Positions 49,071 through 61,726 of a stretch of 64,000 bases of DNA are shown one piece after another. A model generated the notes under the pieces. That model was not told where the DNA came from, made no database searches, and was given only the letters and a program-made list of their open reading frames with translations. The first letter of the stretch is position 1; the number at the start of each line of letters is the position of its first letter. Source of the DNA: Augochlora pura (lineage: Eukaryota > Arthropoda > Insecta > Hymenoptera > Halictidae); assembly GCF_028453695.1 (NCBI RefSeq), contig NC_135778.1, positions 13,638,244 through 13,702,243 on the forward strand, written 5' to 3'. A program made the position numbers and the translations under genes.

Positions 49071-50568
49071 AGAAGCGTCGGAGAGTCAAAGCGACTAGAC
49101 ATCAGAACGACGTCCCTCGGGGCGTCCGCGCAATTTCGAGAGGAGAGCTCGTTTCGTAAATCATCCAATCCCGGTGGACGGTGGGGCGGCGATCGCTTGC
49201 CGCGAAATTATTAGTATTACGGGCGAGTGCACGGGGCGAGCAGCCTTGTTATCGGTTATGTTGATACGGATGCCGATTACGGATGCGCCGTAAACCAGGG
49301 ATCGGTGTAAACATTGGACCGGACCCGTCACGACCGAGACCGGGAAATCACGAGTCGCGGCCGGAGTCACATCGGCCTGGCACCGGATTTAATTGGATCC
49401 GAACCAGGGTGTAGCGCGAGCTCTATCGAATTACTTGTCCGTTAGGTAATCCACTCCCAGCACGCATTCGACAGTCTATCTCAGGGCCGATCGTATTTAA
49501 CGTCGGATTATTTCTGTTTCGACCTGCGAATCCGTGTCTCCGGCGATCCTCGATCTAATTGCTGGCTCCGTATTTCGCCCGAACGAGTCTCCCTCGCCTT
49601 TCTGTCCGCATGTTCCAGAAATATTGGAACGAGGGGCCGGTCTGGTTCTGTCGCGAAGTCCCCCGCGTTAATTATAAATAAGAGGGGTACCGGTTTCTGT
49701 TACCTTACTGCAGATCACGCGTGTTCGCAGGAGTTCGCGTAAATTCTCAAAAGTGGAGGACTTAAGTAACTTAGTAATTGAAATTAAATAGGTGTCGAAG
49801 CAATCGTGTGTGTAGAATAGGAGGCTGAGTATGGTGTGCATTTTTGACACAAACTTGAGTACATCTCAGCGATCATGACTGTCGCATCAAAATTGACGAG
49901 TCAAATCGACTTTTAAATCATTCGTTTAGATCGTAATTAGATAGTAAATTGTATGCAATCACGTAAATCCAAGTCAAGTAGATATTAAAATAATCACATC
50001 AGATTGTACTTACTGAGAAAGATTATACTTAAGATAGATCGTACTTACTGTACCTTAGGAGAAAAAGTTCTAGCTCGAATAAAAACTGTTGTATTGCTCT
50101 TATGTAACAACAGATACAGAAAATTATTGTTCCACATAGAAATTCTCTGTCGATAAAATCAAATAACATTAATTTCTGTAAACTCATTACATCATGATCT
50201 AGACAGAAAAATTCTAAAAGGCAAAACCTAAAAAAGGAAAAAGCTAAAGGTGTTTCATCTGCCAAAGATGCTTCCATAACCTTCGTAAATTCCAGTTCAG
50301 AAAAGGCAGAACCATCATATTAGCAGTGAGGAGAGGAAAACGCTGACTGTTCAACTCCAGAGTAAAGGTGGTTACGGATTCCCGCAGAAATCTGCGAGGC
50401 CAGCAAAACCGGGATGTCTGCGCCCGGGTAGACTTCGAAAAATTGTCGGCCGAGTAACGCTTGGCCATTACCGTAACTTCGAAATGGCACTGTGTTCTCC
50501 TCGTTTCTATTATAATTCCGTTGCGGGCAAACCAGTTCCCCGCGGCAAAACGGTTCCTATCTCGTGTC

Positions 50569-50597
50569 CGCGGCGGCGGCGGCGGCACGGCGGCGGC
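50569..50597. repeat. (CGG)n trinucleotide tract
   Basis: Six CGG units, a short interruption (CAC), then three more. GC-rich surroundings; no supported coding frame. Confidence 0.88.
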
Positions 50598-50885
50598 GCA
50601 GCCCGTAGGAATACTTTTGCCTGGGTGAATTCTATTAGCCGGGTGACGCGAACAAAGTGGCATTCCCAAAGAAGGAGATCCCGAATCGTCCCCGAAGAGC
50701 TCACCCGGGACAGGGGACAAATTTCCAGATCGACAGTGCCGGATCTCGGGTTCGACGTCGGTGGCGCGCGCGTTCGTCGACCGACGCCGATCCGCACGGT
50801 TACGCTCGCCTATATTAGGTAGAACGCGCCGGTTCTCTGCCTACCTACTTTCAGAAATTCTGCGCTAACGAGCGACGGAACTACA

Positions 50886-50888
<3 letters not shown>

Positions 50889-50937
<49 letters not shown>
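50889..50937. repeat. (AG)24 microsatellite
   Basis: Forty-nine bases of perfect AG repeat, followed by a decayed purine tract to about 50970. Longest dinucleotide array in the window. Confidence 0.97.
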
Positions 50938-50941
<4 letters not shown>

Positions 50942-52110
50942 AAGATGGAAAGCGAGAGATAGAGAGAGATAGGAGAAGCTCGCTCCGCTTTCCACCGGTG
51001 GACATCGCTGCCCCATATCTGCCAAATTGTCGTGTGGCCGAGGCCGAGAGCGCATCGTTTTCTTTATTGGCCGGTCGGCAATTTATCGACAGCCACCGTC
51101 ACCCGTAAATTCTATTGTGCGGAAGTTGGACGGCGAGGAGCGGACCGACCGTGGCGGCGGCGACGGCGGTCGCGTCATGAAAATTGCCGGTATCGGCCCG
51201 GAATTATGGAAACACGATACCCGCTAACGAGTTCATTCGGCTCGCCTAGTTCGCGCCGGGTTAATGGTCATTGTCGTGCTGCAACCGGCTCTTAAACATA
51301 GGAATTAACCGCGGCCCCCGGATACTTGAGTCAAATTGCTCGTTACCGGGAACGTTCAAGGTGTTTTTAATGGCGGTCACGTGTGCAAAGGAGCTGCGGC
51401 GGTCACCGATCACCGGCCGCTATTGCCTCCTCGTACCTTTTATCCCCGAGGAAGTCGATTTTTAAACGCGAGCCGACACCGCCGTCCTTGGAATCCGTAA
51501 AGTCTTCCGAGTAGTTCGCTGAAGTCCAATCACGAGTGACACGAATTTCCGCCCGGGTTTAAGAACACGTCTGCAACGAGGTATGGTTGCGTAAAGCAAT
51601 CTCCGCTAGGATCTGTTGACCGCAAGCGGCTGAAGATATCGTTTCTTTTCGATTCAGATTTTAAATCAAATGGATTAATTTCAATAAATGTTATAGTTTG
51701 GCTGAAATACTCGTAGTAAAGTCTACGCATTCGCATGCGATAAACACGTAAGAAAATATAACAGAGTTGTTTAACAGTTGAAGGATATATCTACACATTC
51801 AGTGGATTAGAAAAGAGATTCACAAATTGCTCCACCCTCTTAAGAGACTCTCGGATACAGTAAGATAAATGGTCCTTTAGAAATCTTGTCCCACAACGTC
51901 GTTGACGATGTTCAAATTTCTTGGATCGTATAGATGTATTCTTAAACTACAAAAAGAATTTGTATTTAACGGACCCCCTGGGATCTCTAAGGGAGCGCAT
52001 GAGTCAGAAGGTTGGTTACAACAAAGGACCACGTCAGACCTACGGCCAGGTTACAAACAGAGACACAAGTAGAAACACGGCCGGGGCAGATCGAGAAGAA
52101 AGGCAGAGCG

Positions 52111-52175
52111 AAGGTAGAGCAGGGTAGAGCAAGGTAGAAGAAGGTAGTGAGAGGGTAGGAGAGGGTAGAGGAAGG
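52111..52175. repeat. 10-bp purine-rich minisatellite
   Basis: Six consecutive 10-mers fall in register: AAGGTAGAGC, AGGGTAGAGC, AAGGTAGAAG, AAGGTAGTGA, GAGGGTAGGA, GAGGGTAGAG. The strand is nearly free of C. Confidence 0.88.
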
Positions 52176-52825
52176 CGCACGTAGCTCCCTGATCGAGAGG
52201 CCTGCCAGGTGGCCAGGAACCACGGACAGGCATCCACGTAGCCGGTCCTCAGGGTGTGTATAGGTGGACGGTGTGGAACGGGACTGGCGAGGCAGACCGC
52301 CGCCAAAGAATAGTAGTAGGTGTACCTAAGATAGTAGCGGCGGGAGAGAGAGCCTGACCATCGAAGACACCGGTAACGGTGCCTCGTCCGAACTGATTGA
52401 CAATGATTGAAGGCTGCGCCGGGTTTCGACTACGGGACTGCTCGCGCGAGAGCGGCGCAGCGCGGCCAGGTTCCGGCGGGTTCCTGTAAACCACTGATAT
52501 ATATTTCTGCCTTTGCTATCCGCGACCATCTTCCTCCGGACCCCGGAGACCAACGGAGACCAACGGCGAGCAAGATACGCCGGGAGCAGAAACGGGAAAA
52601 TCGACGCTGCCCACGCGTGCGCGCGATAGCCTGCCCTCCTCCCTATCGGCCGGTTTCTCGATCATCTCGATCCCGACTCACGTTGCCATCCCGCTCCTAT
52701 AATTTTCGACTGATTAAATTAACCCGATCTTTCTCGATACGCCGCCGATAACACCGGCTCGTCCGAGATACAGCCTCGCTCGTACTGTGGTGACCGACTT
52801 CCGTGACGGCGACGTTCCGACCCGT

Positions 52826-52855
52826 GCTCGCTCGCTTGCTCGCTCGCTCGTTCGC
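52826..52855. repeat. imperfect (GCTC)n repeat
   Basis: GCTCGCTCGCTTGCTCGCTC and following units give seven 4-bp copies with two substitutions. Confidence 0.85.
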
Positions 52856-54054
52856 GTGGGCGACGCTCATTTAGAATATTGGGATTTCGCGGGACTCGAT
52901 CGGTCAACCCAATCGTCCGGAAAAGCGAAGGATACCCGAGACTCGGATCTAGGTTGAAGACTAGATACCGGCGGAAAAAAAAACAGGAGCACTTATGGGG
53001 ATACGCGGCTCGAGAGATAGCAGCATTGATTGGGATTGCCCGAGAGTCGCCTCCCGGGTTAGTAGATCCACGCCGATGTCCTGGATACTGGTGCAGTCCT
53101 CCAGATGCGGGAAAAACGAACTTTCACTGGCGTTTTTTCCGCTTGGCATCTTCGTTTCTTCGGTAATCGCCGACTCTTGCTTCCGCTGTCCTGCGGACTA
53201 TGTCATCTACGATCTTCTTGTCATATTCCATTATTAAAGCTCGCTAAACTTCCGCGCAACTTTCTCGATAGACCACATTACGGCGTATTACTGCAACACT
53301 AATAATATCACGACGTATTAAATTGTTTTATTATTTTATTTCTTAATGAAAAAATTAGATATGTCCTATCGATAAATAGAAACTCAATTATGCCCGGATA
53401 CAAACGAGCACTTGTTCATCCCACAACAACCGGCCTCATTAGTCTAGAAATTTTGGAAAGGCAAGTGGCGATCCAAGGTATCGAATTGAACTTGGAGACC
53501 TAGCCAGGGGTCAGGGTTCTTCGTCATCGTGTATCGAACGGAACGAAACACTTGTCGCAACTCTTTCCAGACGTCGAGCCACGAGTCGGGACAAAGCAGC
53601 GCGCCGGGAGCTCCGCAGGTAACGCGGTTTCATTATCATACAAGGTCGACACCGGAGGAATCTCGCGGAGAGAAATCCTTTTGACGCGAAGCATTTGTCT
53701 CGTGGAAGCCGCGCGAGGATGTTCGATTTTGCAGCCTCGGCGAATAGGGTCGGTACGCGCGAGCTTACGCAGGCATAGTTCGCATGCTCCTGCGTGCAGA
53801 ATGCCTTGAATATTCTCTATCGATTATTTCTGTTTACGCACGGATTCAGTCGATCGACTTAGGATCATTATCTTTTGACGACGCCAGTTAGGACACCGTA
53901 TATTAATTATCAATTTCTCATTAATAATTAGCTTAATACAAATTTCATTTATTAAAACTAAACGCGCTTATTTAAATCCAGCACAGAATTCGATTGCAAC
54001 ATGATAGGTACAGTGTTAAGGTTATCGTCGCTAACCAAGTTCTATGCACTTTAA

Positions 54055-54362
54055 CTCTTTGGGGCACGTTGGGATTAAAAATGTCCGACCATATTGATGC
54101 GCAGTAATGCTTTGTGGGACATTTTTATATCCACCTCGTAGTATTTCAATAGCTAGCTACATATTTACGTTGTTCATTCATATACCCACGTGACACGGTA
54201 GGACTATCTAAGTCCCATTCTATGATAACAAATTCAGTTGAATTATTATCTGTATAAGCTTTTATATGCTTTCAATGAAAATATACTAATTTTGTTTAAT
54301 TAAAAACTATATAAGATATAGAATAACTATACTTATTCTATAAAATCCAGTGCCGCAAAGAG
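54055..54362. mobile_element. TTAA-flanked miniature element (piggyBac-type MITE)
   Basis: TTAA occurs at 54051-54054 and 54363-54366. The terminal inverted repeats are CTCTTTGGGGCAC and CTCTTTGCGGCAC, 12 of 13 identical. It is 308 bp with an AT-rich interior. A stretch GATGCG..AGT..TTTG..TGGGACATTTTTA near 54100 recurs in similar form at about 58755-58785, hinting at an older relative there. Non-coding and non-autonomous. Confidence 0.76.
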
Positions 54363-54766
54363 TTAAATCATTAACACGAAGCTAATTATACTCGATCCTC
54401 CAGCGATGATCAATTAGATCAAATTTGAAGCGTCGATTGCTACCTGGCAGCAGCAAAGTCATTCACAATTGGTATCAAGAAAACGAGCAGAACGAAGATC
54501 GTCGAACGATAGCGTACGAGTGGCAGCTCCTCTGTTGCTTCCCAGAACCGAGCAACAATTTCTGCATTTTAAGTGACAGCGTGCGCAGCGAGTGCCGAGG
54601 CAAAGTTTCTTCAGCAAATAGAGACTTAGCGGAGGCCTGAGATGGGTCTCGATCGCAGGGAACGGGTAAACAAGAAACGGTAGCCACTTCGAAAGCGAAG
54701 ATGCCTAGTCTCATTGTCCCTCGCATGGAGGTCGATTCCCGTTTGGTAGCTGGCAGGCCATTAAAC

Positions 54767-54784
54767 AAGTAGGTAGGTAGGTAA
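54767..54784. repeat. (TAGG)4 microsatellite
   Basis: Four TAGG-type units in a row (GTAGGTAGGTAGGTAATG). Confidence 0.88.
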
Positions 54785-57700
54785 TGCAACCAGCCGGGTA
54801 CGTAACCGATTGGTCGCGGGTTAAGTAGCTGGTAGTAGCCGCACGCGGATACTGTCTTCCCAATACCGATATATCATGCAGCGACGAACGGCTGGCCGTG
54901 TCGTCGTTTTCATTCGCGGGAAGACGATATTCCTGAGCGTCTAAACTGTTTCAACTGATGCTACAGTTTTGTAGCCTCTCTAGTCTTTTGTTTTGTCCTT
55001 GCTTGAATTCTCTTTCTGCTTTCTGTATTATTTCTCTCTCCATTTTGTGAACGGTGTTAAATTGTAAGTGTCCGATTTCAACCTCATGTCGATTATAGCA
55101 TAGTCATCGCTGGACAATTAAAAGTAAAAATTGTCTGCATTACATCAATATTTCAGCATCTCTTCATATTATTCGACAATAAATTTTGTGTATTTACAGA
55201 ATGTTGGATCTTATAAAATTGTAATTTCTGTGCAGTCTTTTCGAATTTCCTGAAATCGTTTAGGGAACAATGTCTGGAAGGGTTCTTGTCATTGAAGTAC
55301 AGTGTGCGCGTATTGCTATGCAGTTTCTTGATTTTAAACATTTAACATTAGAAACCCGAGTCATATGTGTTCCGGCGAAAGCTTAAAAACACGGCAGAGA
55401 ACATCAACCTCCAAAGAGTCAGAAATTCGATCGTTCCGATGATTCTTCCAATAAAGACTTTAGTCAACAAAAACTTTAGTCAGCTTTAGATTTTCTCAGG
55501 CTGCGGCAATTAAATTTTTCCTTCCTTTCCGCAAAGTTTGAAACGCTGGCGGACAGTGGGGCGGACGGGAGGTAGGGAGGGAAGGAGGATGGCCTATTAA
55601 TCAGCCGGGTTCGGGTGAACAAAGGAACTCCGCGGAACTCGGGTTTCCTTTGTGGCCGGTCTGCGGGCTCGGATGATTTATTAAGAAAGAAGCGGCGGCT
55701 TGGCGCGCATGCGAGCAAGAAAGTCGGCGACGTTTTCCGGCGCGTGTTGTCGCGGCTGAAAGTGTTTTTCAGCTTTTCTTTCGGCGAGCACGGGGTCCGC
55801 TATCGGGCCCAGCATCGCGTACGCGTATCACAGGCGGCTCATTGTTCGCGGAAGATTCAATCTCGGGCTCGCGAGGAGCCTTTCTCTGCTCTCCTGCATC
55901 CGCGACAGAGACCGAGAGGCCAACGGGGAACCAAGATAAATGAAGCAAGTGTTATTTTCCCGAACCCGGACCCTGCTTTTACGTAATTCGAGGAGGAAAG
56001 TCAGGAAACGGCCGCGCGCCCGCGCGCCGCGCCGGAAGTTCTCTTTTTTCCGACGGAAGAGACACGGAACGGAACGGACGGGTCGGAAAGGACCTATTTC
56101 TAATAGCCGGCGAACCGTCGGCTTCCAAACGTGAAACGCTTAACTACGCACTCGTTCCCTTCGATGGCAGATCGCGATAAGATAGATACACCGCCACGGC
56201 TTGTCATCGTAACCACGTGCCAACGACGAAGACGACGTTTCTTCGTAGTCCTGCTCGGTTTCCTCTGCGCCTTTATGATTCACTCTCCGTCACTGCGCTT
56301 CCTCTGTTTTCGCTTGAAAACTCTGCGCTGCTCTTGATGAAGCCTTCTCGTGGCTTCAAAATAGATTCCACGTTAATTTTGGCCCTTTGTTCGTCAAAGG
56401 AAAGCGCAGCTCGCCGAGGTCCAAAATGAATCTTCTTTATCTCAGACTTTGTTATAACACTAGCCAATTGCATTCCCTTGCGTGACTCTGCAAGCCATTT
56501 ACATCACTGTTCTTATATACCTTGTAATTCTAGTTAGATTTATGAAAGTTCAACAAATCTGCAAAATAACTACTGCAAAGAGTTAAAACTGCTACGGATA
56601 GATTCATTAGGACATGGTGAAAGAATAATTGGGCCAATGGGCAGACCTCTACCAAGTCATTGTCATGCAACACGATGAAAATGAATGAAGGATCTACTAT
56701 AAACGGTAATCAATTTCGACGAATACTTTGAAAATTGTCAGGGAGAAATTTTGTAAAACAGCAGAATTTGTGTTTCTCGAGGACCGATTTGCCCGCGCGA
56801 AGTGTTGTCACTCGGTTCCTGTCAATTATTAGTCGCCCGTGTCGTCGATCGACTGTCGAAGAGGCGCAGAAGGGTTAACCGAGTCGGGCAAAAGTGAAAG
56901 CGCGTGAGATGTGTTTGGCGGCTCATTAGACCTGTCGAGTACTATGCTAGGAGTGCGCTCTTTAGAAGAACACGCGGCGTTACTCTCGAGTGGACGGAGA
57001 TTTGACAGTTGGTCCCTGTGTCCTACTCCGTGGCAGTTTGTTCTCCATTAGTTGTGCAAATTTCATGCTCGAGTGTACGTCTCGTCGCCGAGTGGACGTG
57101 GACGCGAGAGCCGGCTGTATCGAGGGTTAGCCTGATGTAGCAGAACTATTGAAAGTTACTGCGAGGTATTATTAGACCGGATGGAAATTTTCGTCGCACA
57201 ATATGTATTCCTAGGTGCTTACAGTCTTATTAGAAAATCGTCGTCGTGTCGTTTTTATCGTGTGGAAACAGCAAAATCTAATTCGAATCGAGCGCAGCAG
57301 TTCTCGCGTGAGAACGGAGGATGAAAGGAGCTAGCCCCGGGGTTAATCCTGGCGAGAGATCGAATTAATTCCCCGCAGTGACAATTTGATATTTAATCGG
57401 GCCGTTCGATGGTTCTCCGTTCTTGCTCGCCGCGTTACTTTCTACGCGGGTTCATTAGGCTGGAGTGATTGAAAATTTCTGAAAAACACCGACGCATCGA
57501 GCAACAACTCTCTTTTCTAAGGAAGCGCGAGTCAATCATGATTTGCTGAAGGCGCGATGGGAAAGTCCTGGTAAAAACGGTCGTACGCGCGAATGCAATC
57601 TTGTTTGTAGCTCGCTCGACGGTCTATAATACATCCGCCTCGTTCGATTCCAGTAAAAGTCTATCTGTAAACGATCCGTACGAAAAAGACATTGTTACCT

Positions 57701-58336
57701 GGCAAGACTTCTTCCCAATCACGATTCTTGTTACTCATCGAACTCGGAGATCAGGTGTCAAAGGTGCCGAAACCGAACGAGCCGTTCCTTACCACGTTCA
57801 TCGAGCAGTCAGGGAACGCGACTGCATCGAACCTCATTAGATCCGGCATTACCGGAATAATTTATCTCCCCGGCTGAGAGATGCCTAAAAACCTCGTTCG
57901 AAATTCGCGTGCGTGCCACGAGCGCGTCATAGAGACCCACTGATTGCCCAGCCGGCCAAGAACAACAGGACATTTGACAGCAAATTGCAGTCGCATGTTC
58001 CACCGGGCGGTTTTTCAGCGGCAGCGTAACGAACAGCCTATTTAGCACATAGAAAATAAGTTCAGCCTTGAGGGACGCCGAGAGGGTGCCGGCCTCGGCC
58101 GGCAAGAAAGTGGCGCGAAGAAACCCGGCGAATCAAACTGCTTGCATTTCACGAAGATTGGAAGGAAGATTGCGCGGACTTCTTGCGGGCACCGGAGGCC
58201 GTCGACGGCCGCCGACGGAACGGTTCCGTGATGCTCGCCCAGGTAGTTAATAAATTAGTCCCATAACGTTGGCCGGATCGACCGCAAAAACTGGCGCTAC
58301 TTCATAAGCTCCTAGCGGGTTAGGCTTCTGGCGCGA

Positions 58337-58351
58337 GCGCGCGCGCGCGCG
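58337..58351. repeat. (GC)7 alternating tract
   Basis: Strict GC alternation, with a second CGCGCGCG stretch near 58395. Confidence 0.9.
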
Positions 58352-61063
58352 GATCTCTCGCGGGGGAGAGCCGCATTCTGCCTTAAACAACCTGCGCGCG
58401 CGAGAGGTATCTGTAACAGCGGTCCTCTTAAAGGAGATACAATTTAATTGGAGCTCGGTTTCTTCAGCCTTTCACCTGCGAGACCATCCTTCTGCCACGG
58501 TCGTTCCCCGGCTGTCTGGGTTTCTCGTCGCGTTCCGATCGGAAATTATAGCCAACAATAAAGTGTTACGGTCGAAACCTCCTCTGTCGCTAATCAGAAA
58601 GATTTCAGTCGCCTAACTTCCCGTTGGTAACAATCCGTGGTTTGCGTGTGTCTAATTGGCTGTGATTAGGCTACAGTATCTTGCTTGCAGTTCTTACTGA
58701 CGTATTAACGAAAATTAGGAGTATTTTCCAATCAGTAAATAATTGCATAGCGGATGCGTAGTCCTTTGAAGTGGGACATTTTTAATGGCGTCGTAGGACG
58801 TCCATCTAAATCACTTTAGTATTATCTGCTGACGCTAATACTATTCGCATTTCATTCTGGATTATCGAGCCAGGTCAATTACACTATCATTTTTAATAAA
58901 GTGGTATTTTCTAAAGAAACCTTATATTTCAGAGAAAAATATAAACAGCGAGGTGAATGTCATTCTAAAGTCATCTCTTCAGAAATGTTATTAATAACTA
59001 GACTGTGGGATCTTTATTCAAAATAAAAATGTTCCTCATATATTATATAAAGCAGAAGTTAATAAAGATGTATTTCTCCTATCAACAATTTTAGTACCAT
59101 GATTGTAGTGTAATAATATTTTTGAATTCATCTTTCGTCCTTTGTCTACGGTCAATTAATAGCATTTCTTAATTAAATATACATCAGATGTTATTCAATT
59201 ATGTACTAATACCAAGCGATTTTCAAACAACCTTGGCTTGAAAATTGTCCCATAATTTGAGCAAAATGGTATAAATTAATTGCCATTCGTAAATTAGTTC
59301 AGAGAGATATGTTACTCGAATCATATTTCTCCTACCGTTGGTTATTACGGAATGTTTAATGTGCTTCCGTAAGAGGTACAAGGCGCAAGGCAGGGATCGC
59401 GCTCCGGTCTGATCCAGCCAGCTCGAATTAACGTATGCATAATGAATTGCCGTGGGTGCGATCATTCAATTAATATCCGACGCGACGCGACCGTGGAAAG
59501 TTGCTCGTGCCGTATATATTTCGTAGCGAGTGTATCGCGGCAACATTGCACCAGCTGGCACGTCGCTGATAAGGGTACGCGAGCATACTTGTTCCTGGTC
59601 TGTTCGTTCCGATAGATACTAGAGTGGTCGCATTAGTTTTGCGGGAACGCGCGGTGCCTTAGTAAAGTAATTATTCCACCGAGGAGTCGCGCTGCTGAAA
59701 AACCGTCGTACAGTGAACTCGCGTTAACTGGGATATTGGCTCGTCGGTTTGGCTAAGTTTGGAAATGACGTCTGAATTCCATCGCTTCGTTCGAATTATT
59801 CTCCGCAAGAGTCTTGAATGGAAAGAAGTCGTTTTTTTGCGAAATAATATTCTTTTGGGAGAAGTTAACAATCCTTTATTAATTTCCATTTTCTTATGGT
59901 TTTCCTAAATAGAATAGAATAAAAATAAAATTATATATTAAAATAAAAATATATAGAATGAAAATTTTCCTAGAGAAAATACATTAATTGCAAGAAATAG
60001 GAGTTAAATAAAAATGAACTTCTTTTTTTAATAGTTTACAAAAAGTTTAAAATAATTTAATAATATTTTCAAATTCTTATAATGCCTCTGTTGTTTCGTA
60101 TTTCGCTGATCCATTTTCGTCACAAATGTATCAAACCTAGTTACAATAGAGTAAGCAATGTATGGTAAGACGAGTACTCTTCAATTATTTTATTCTTCCT
60201 TTACTTTAAAATCACAGCTACACATTTTTCCCTACTGAATTCGTCATCGACAATCTGGCTGGTAAAGCGAACCTCGCTCGCGACCTTCGCTCGAACTAGG
60301 AACAAATTACCGAATAGATTCTTCGGCAGAATTTCTCTCGACGGATCCTTTCACACGGACACTTTCGACGACGCAACAACATTCGAGGCCGTCGGAATGC
60401 CGGCGTTTCCCAAAAAATTGGCAGGAAAGTTCTTAATTTCCGAGCAATGAGCTTGGTTCTCGATTTGTCCGCGTGTAATATGTAGGCGGTTAGCTTTCTT
60501 GCCATCGGCCCGTCAATTTCCACATCTATCGCATTATATATTGGCCATTTAAGGCAGCGGTGATTTGACGTGAATGTTCCTGTAACTCAGCGCGGCTGCG
60601 TTTCAAAAACAGACGAGTCCGTTCCAACGAGCAGCATGCCCGCTTCGGCTCGCTCGCGCACAGGCTCGCAATAATGATCCAGGGGATCCCGCTCGGGCAC
60701 CAGAAACAAGTTACACGGGTGAGCAACATGTTAACGACGAGCAGCAAGAAGACGGCAACGCGCTGAGAGGCCTGGAGGGCTGTTCGTGAGAGAGGATGCT
60801 GCTGCGCCGAGAAAGCGGCGCGCGCGCGGGGCTTTTCATCGGCAGAAATAGATTAGACAAACGGAAAACGTATGCGCGTTACAAGGGAACCTCGCGCGAT
60901 TGCTTTCTCGTGGCTGGGCTACCGTTCGCGGACGCACCGGAATTTACGAAGACCACTTTCTCTAATTCTCCGTCGACGTTATCGTACGCGACTCGGCGTC
61001 GAGACTGATCCAGAAAAACCACCCCTTTTGGCTCGCCGATACCCGCAAGCTGCGCGATATTAA

Positions 61064-61722
61064 CCCTTTGCACTCGAAGCCATTTTAAGTGTAAATCAGA
61101 AATGATCTTCCTGGCTCATAGCTCTTAGAGAGCAACGATATGGTGTAAATGGGATGTGTGCGGTGCATGTGTCTTGTGTGTAGACAGCCAGAGGCTTAAT
61201 TATAAGAATTATTATTTGATTTTATTCATCAAATTTTAATTTACTAATTATTAATTTTATAAGCAGTCGAAAGAACCGCAACAGTATCGTCACGTGGCTT
61301 CAGGAGTGTTTTTTTTTTCTTTGCATCAGTTCCGTTTTAGACGTCGAAGGGTCATGACTTGTTATTCGATCCTGCTTTTTTTATTTATTGCGACTGTATT
61401 ATTTTGTCTTTATTATCTCATTGTTCATATATAAATATAGTTCATATCATCAAAATACTCACTGCATACGTGATTATTCACTGCAACAATTTCCGTATCT
61501 TTAAATAGATATATAAATTTATTTGAAAGAAATTTCAACAATAGTATTTCCATTCTATGTAACAAAGTGCACTTTTATGCATACTAATTTGGTTCTTGTG
61601 AATCATATTAACATTTCCACTATTTAACTATCTTTTAAATCTAACTTTATTGGTATAATTATCTTTGCACATGATAGAACAATTTCAATGGTGCCTTAGA
61701 TTCAACACTTGAGCGCAAAGGG
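61064..61722. mobile_element. TTAA-flanked non-autonomous element (piggyBac-type)
   Basis: TTAA occurs at 61060-61063 and 61723-61726. The ends are CCCTTTGCACTCGAAG and, complemented, CCCTTTGCGCTCAAGT: the first 12 bases differ at one position and the match fades after that. It is 659 bp, strongly AT-rich internally, with no transposase remnant seen. The ends differ from those of the 8.4, 18.6 and 54.1 kb elements, so this is a separate family. Confidence 0.75.
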
Positions 61723-61726
61723 TTAA

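Larger units (their letters stand above)
47491..50888. other. non-coding stretch
   Basis: GC-rich islands at 47560-47990, 48940-49660 and 50540-50830, with GA and CGG microsatellites. Open frames here are short and overlap on both strands. Confidence 0.5.
50938..54050. other. non-coding stretch
   Basis: CpG-rich, especially 51000-51560 and 52180-53150. It contains the 10-bp minisatellite and the GCTC repeat. A CGGAGACCAA string is doubled at 52545-52566. No exon supported. Confidence 0.5.
54367..61059. other. non-coding stretch
   Basis: GC-rich islands at 55550-56250, 56760-57440, 57860-58560 and 60240-61060 between AT-rich DNA. A segment near 58755-58785 resembles the interior of the 54.1 kb element. 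No gene, RNA or complete element seen. Confidence 0.5.

Noticed and set aside
57601..57840. Frame starting after a TTGTTTGTAG acceptor-like site
   Set aside because: No good donor, Arg-rich end, and an overlapping open frame. No homology recognised.
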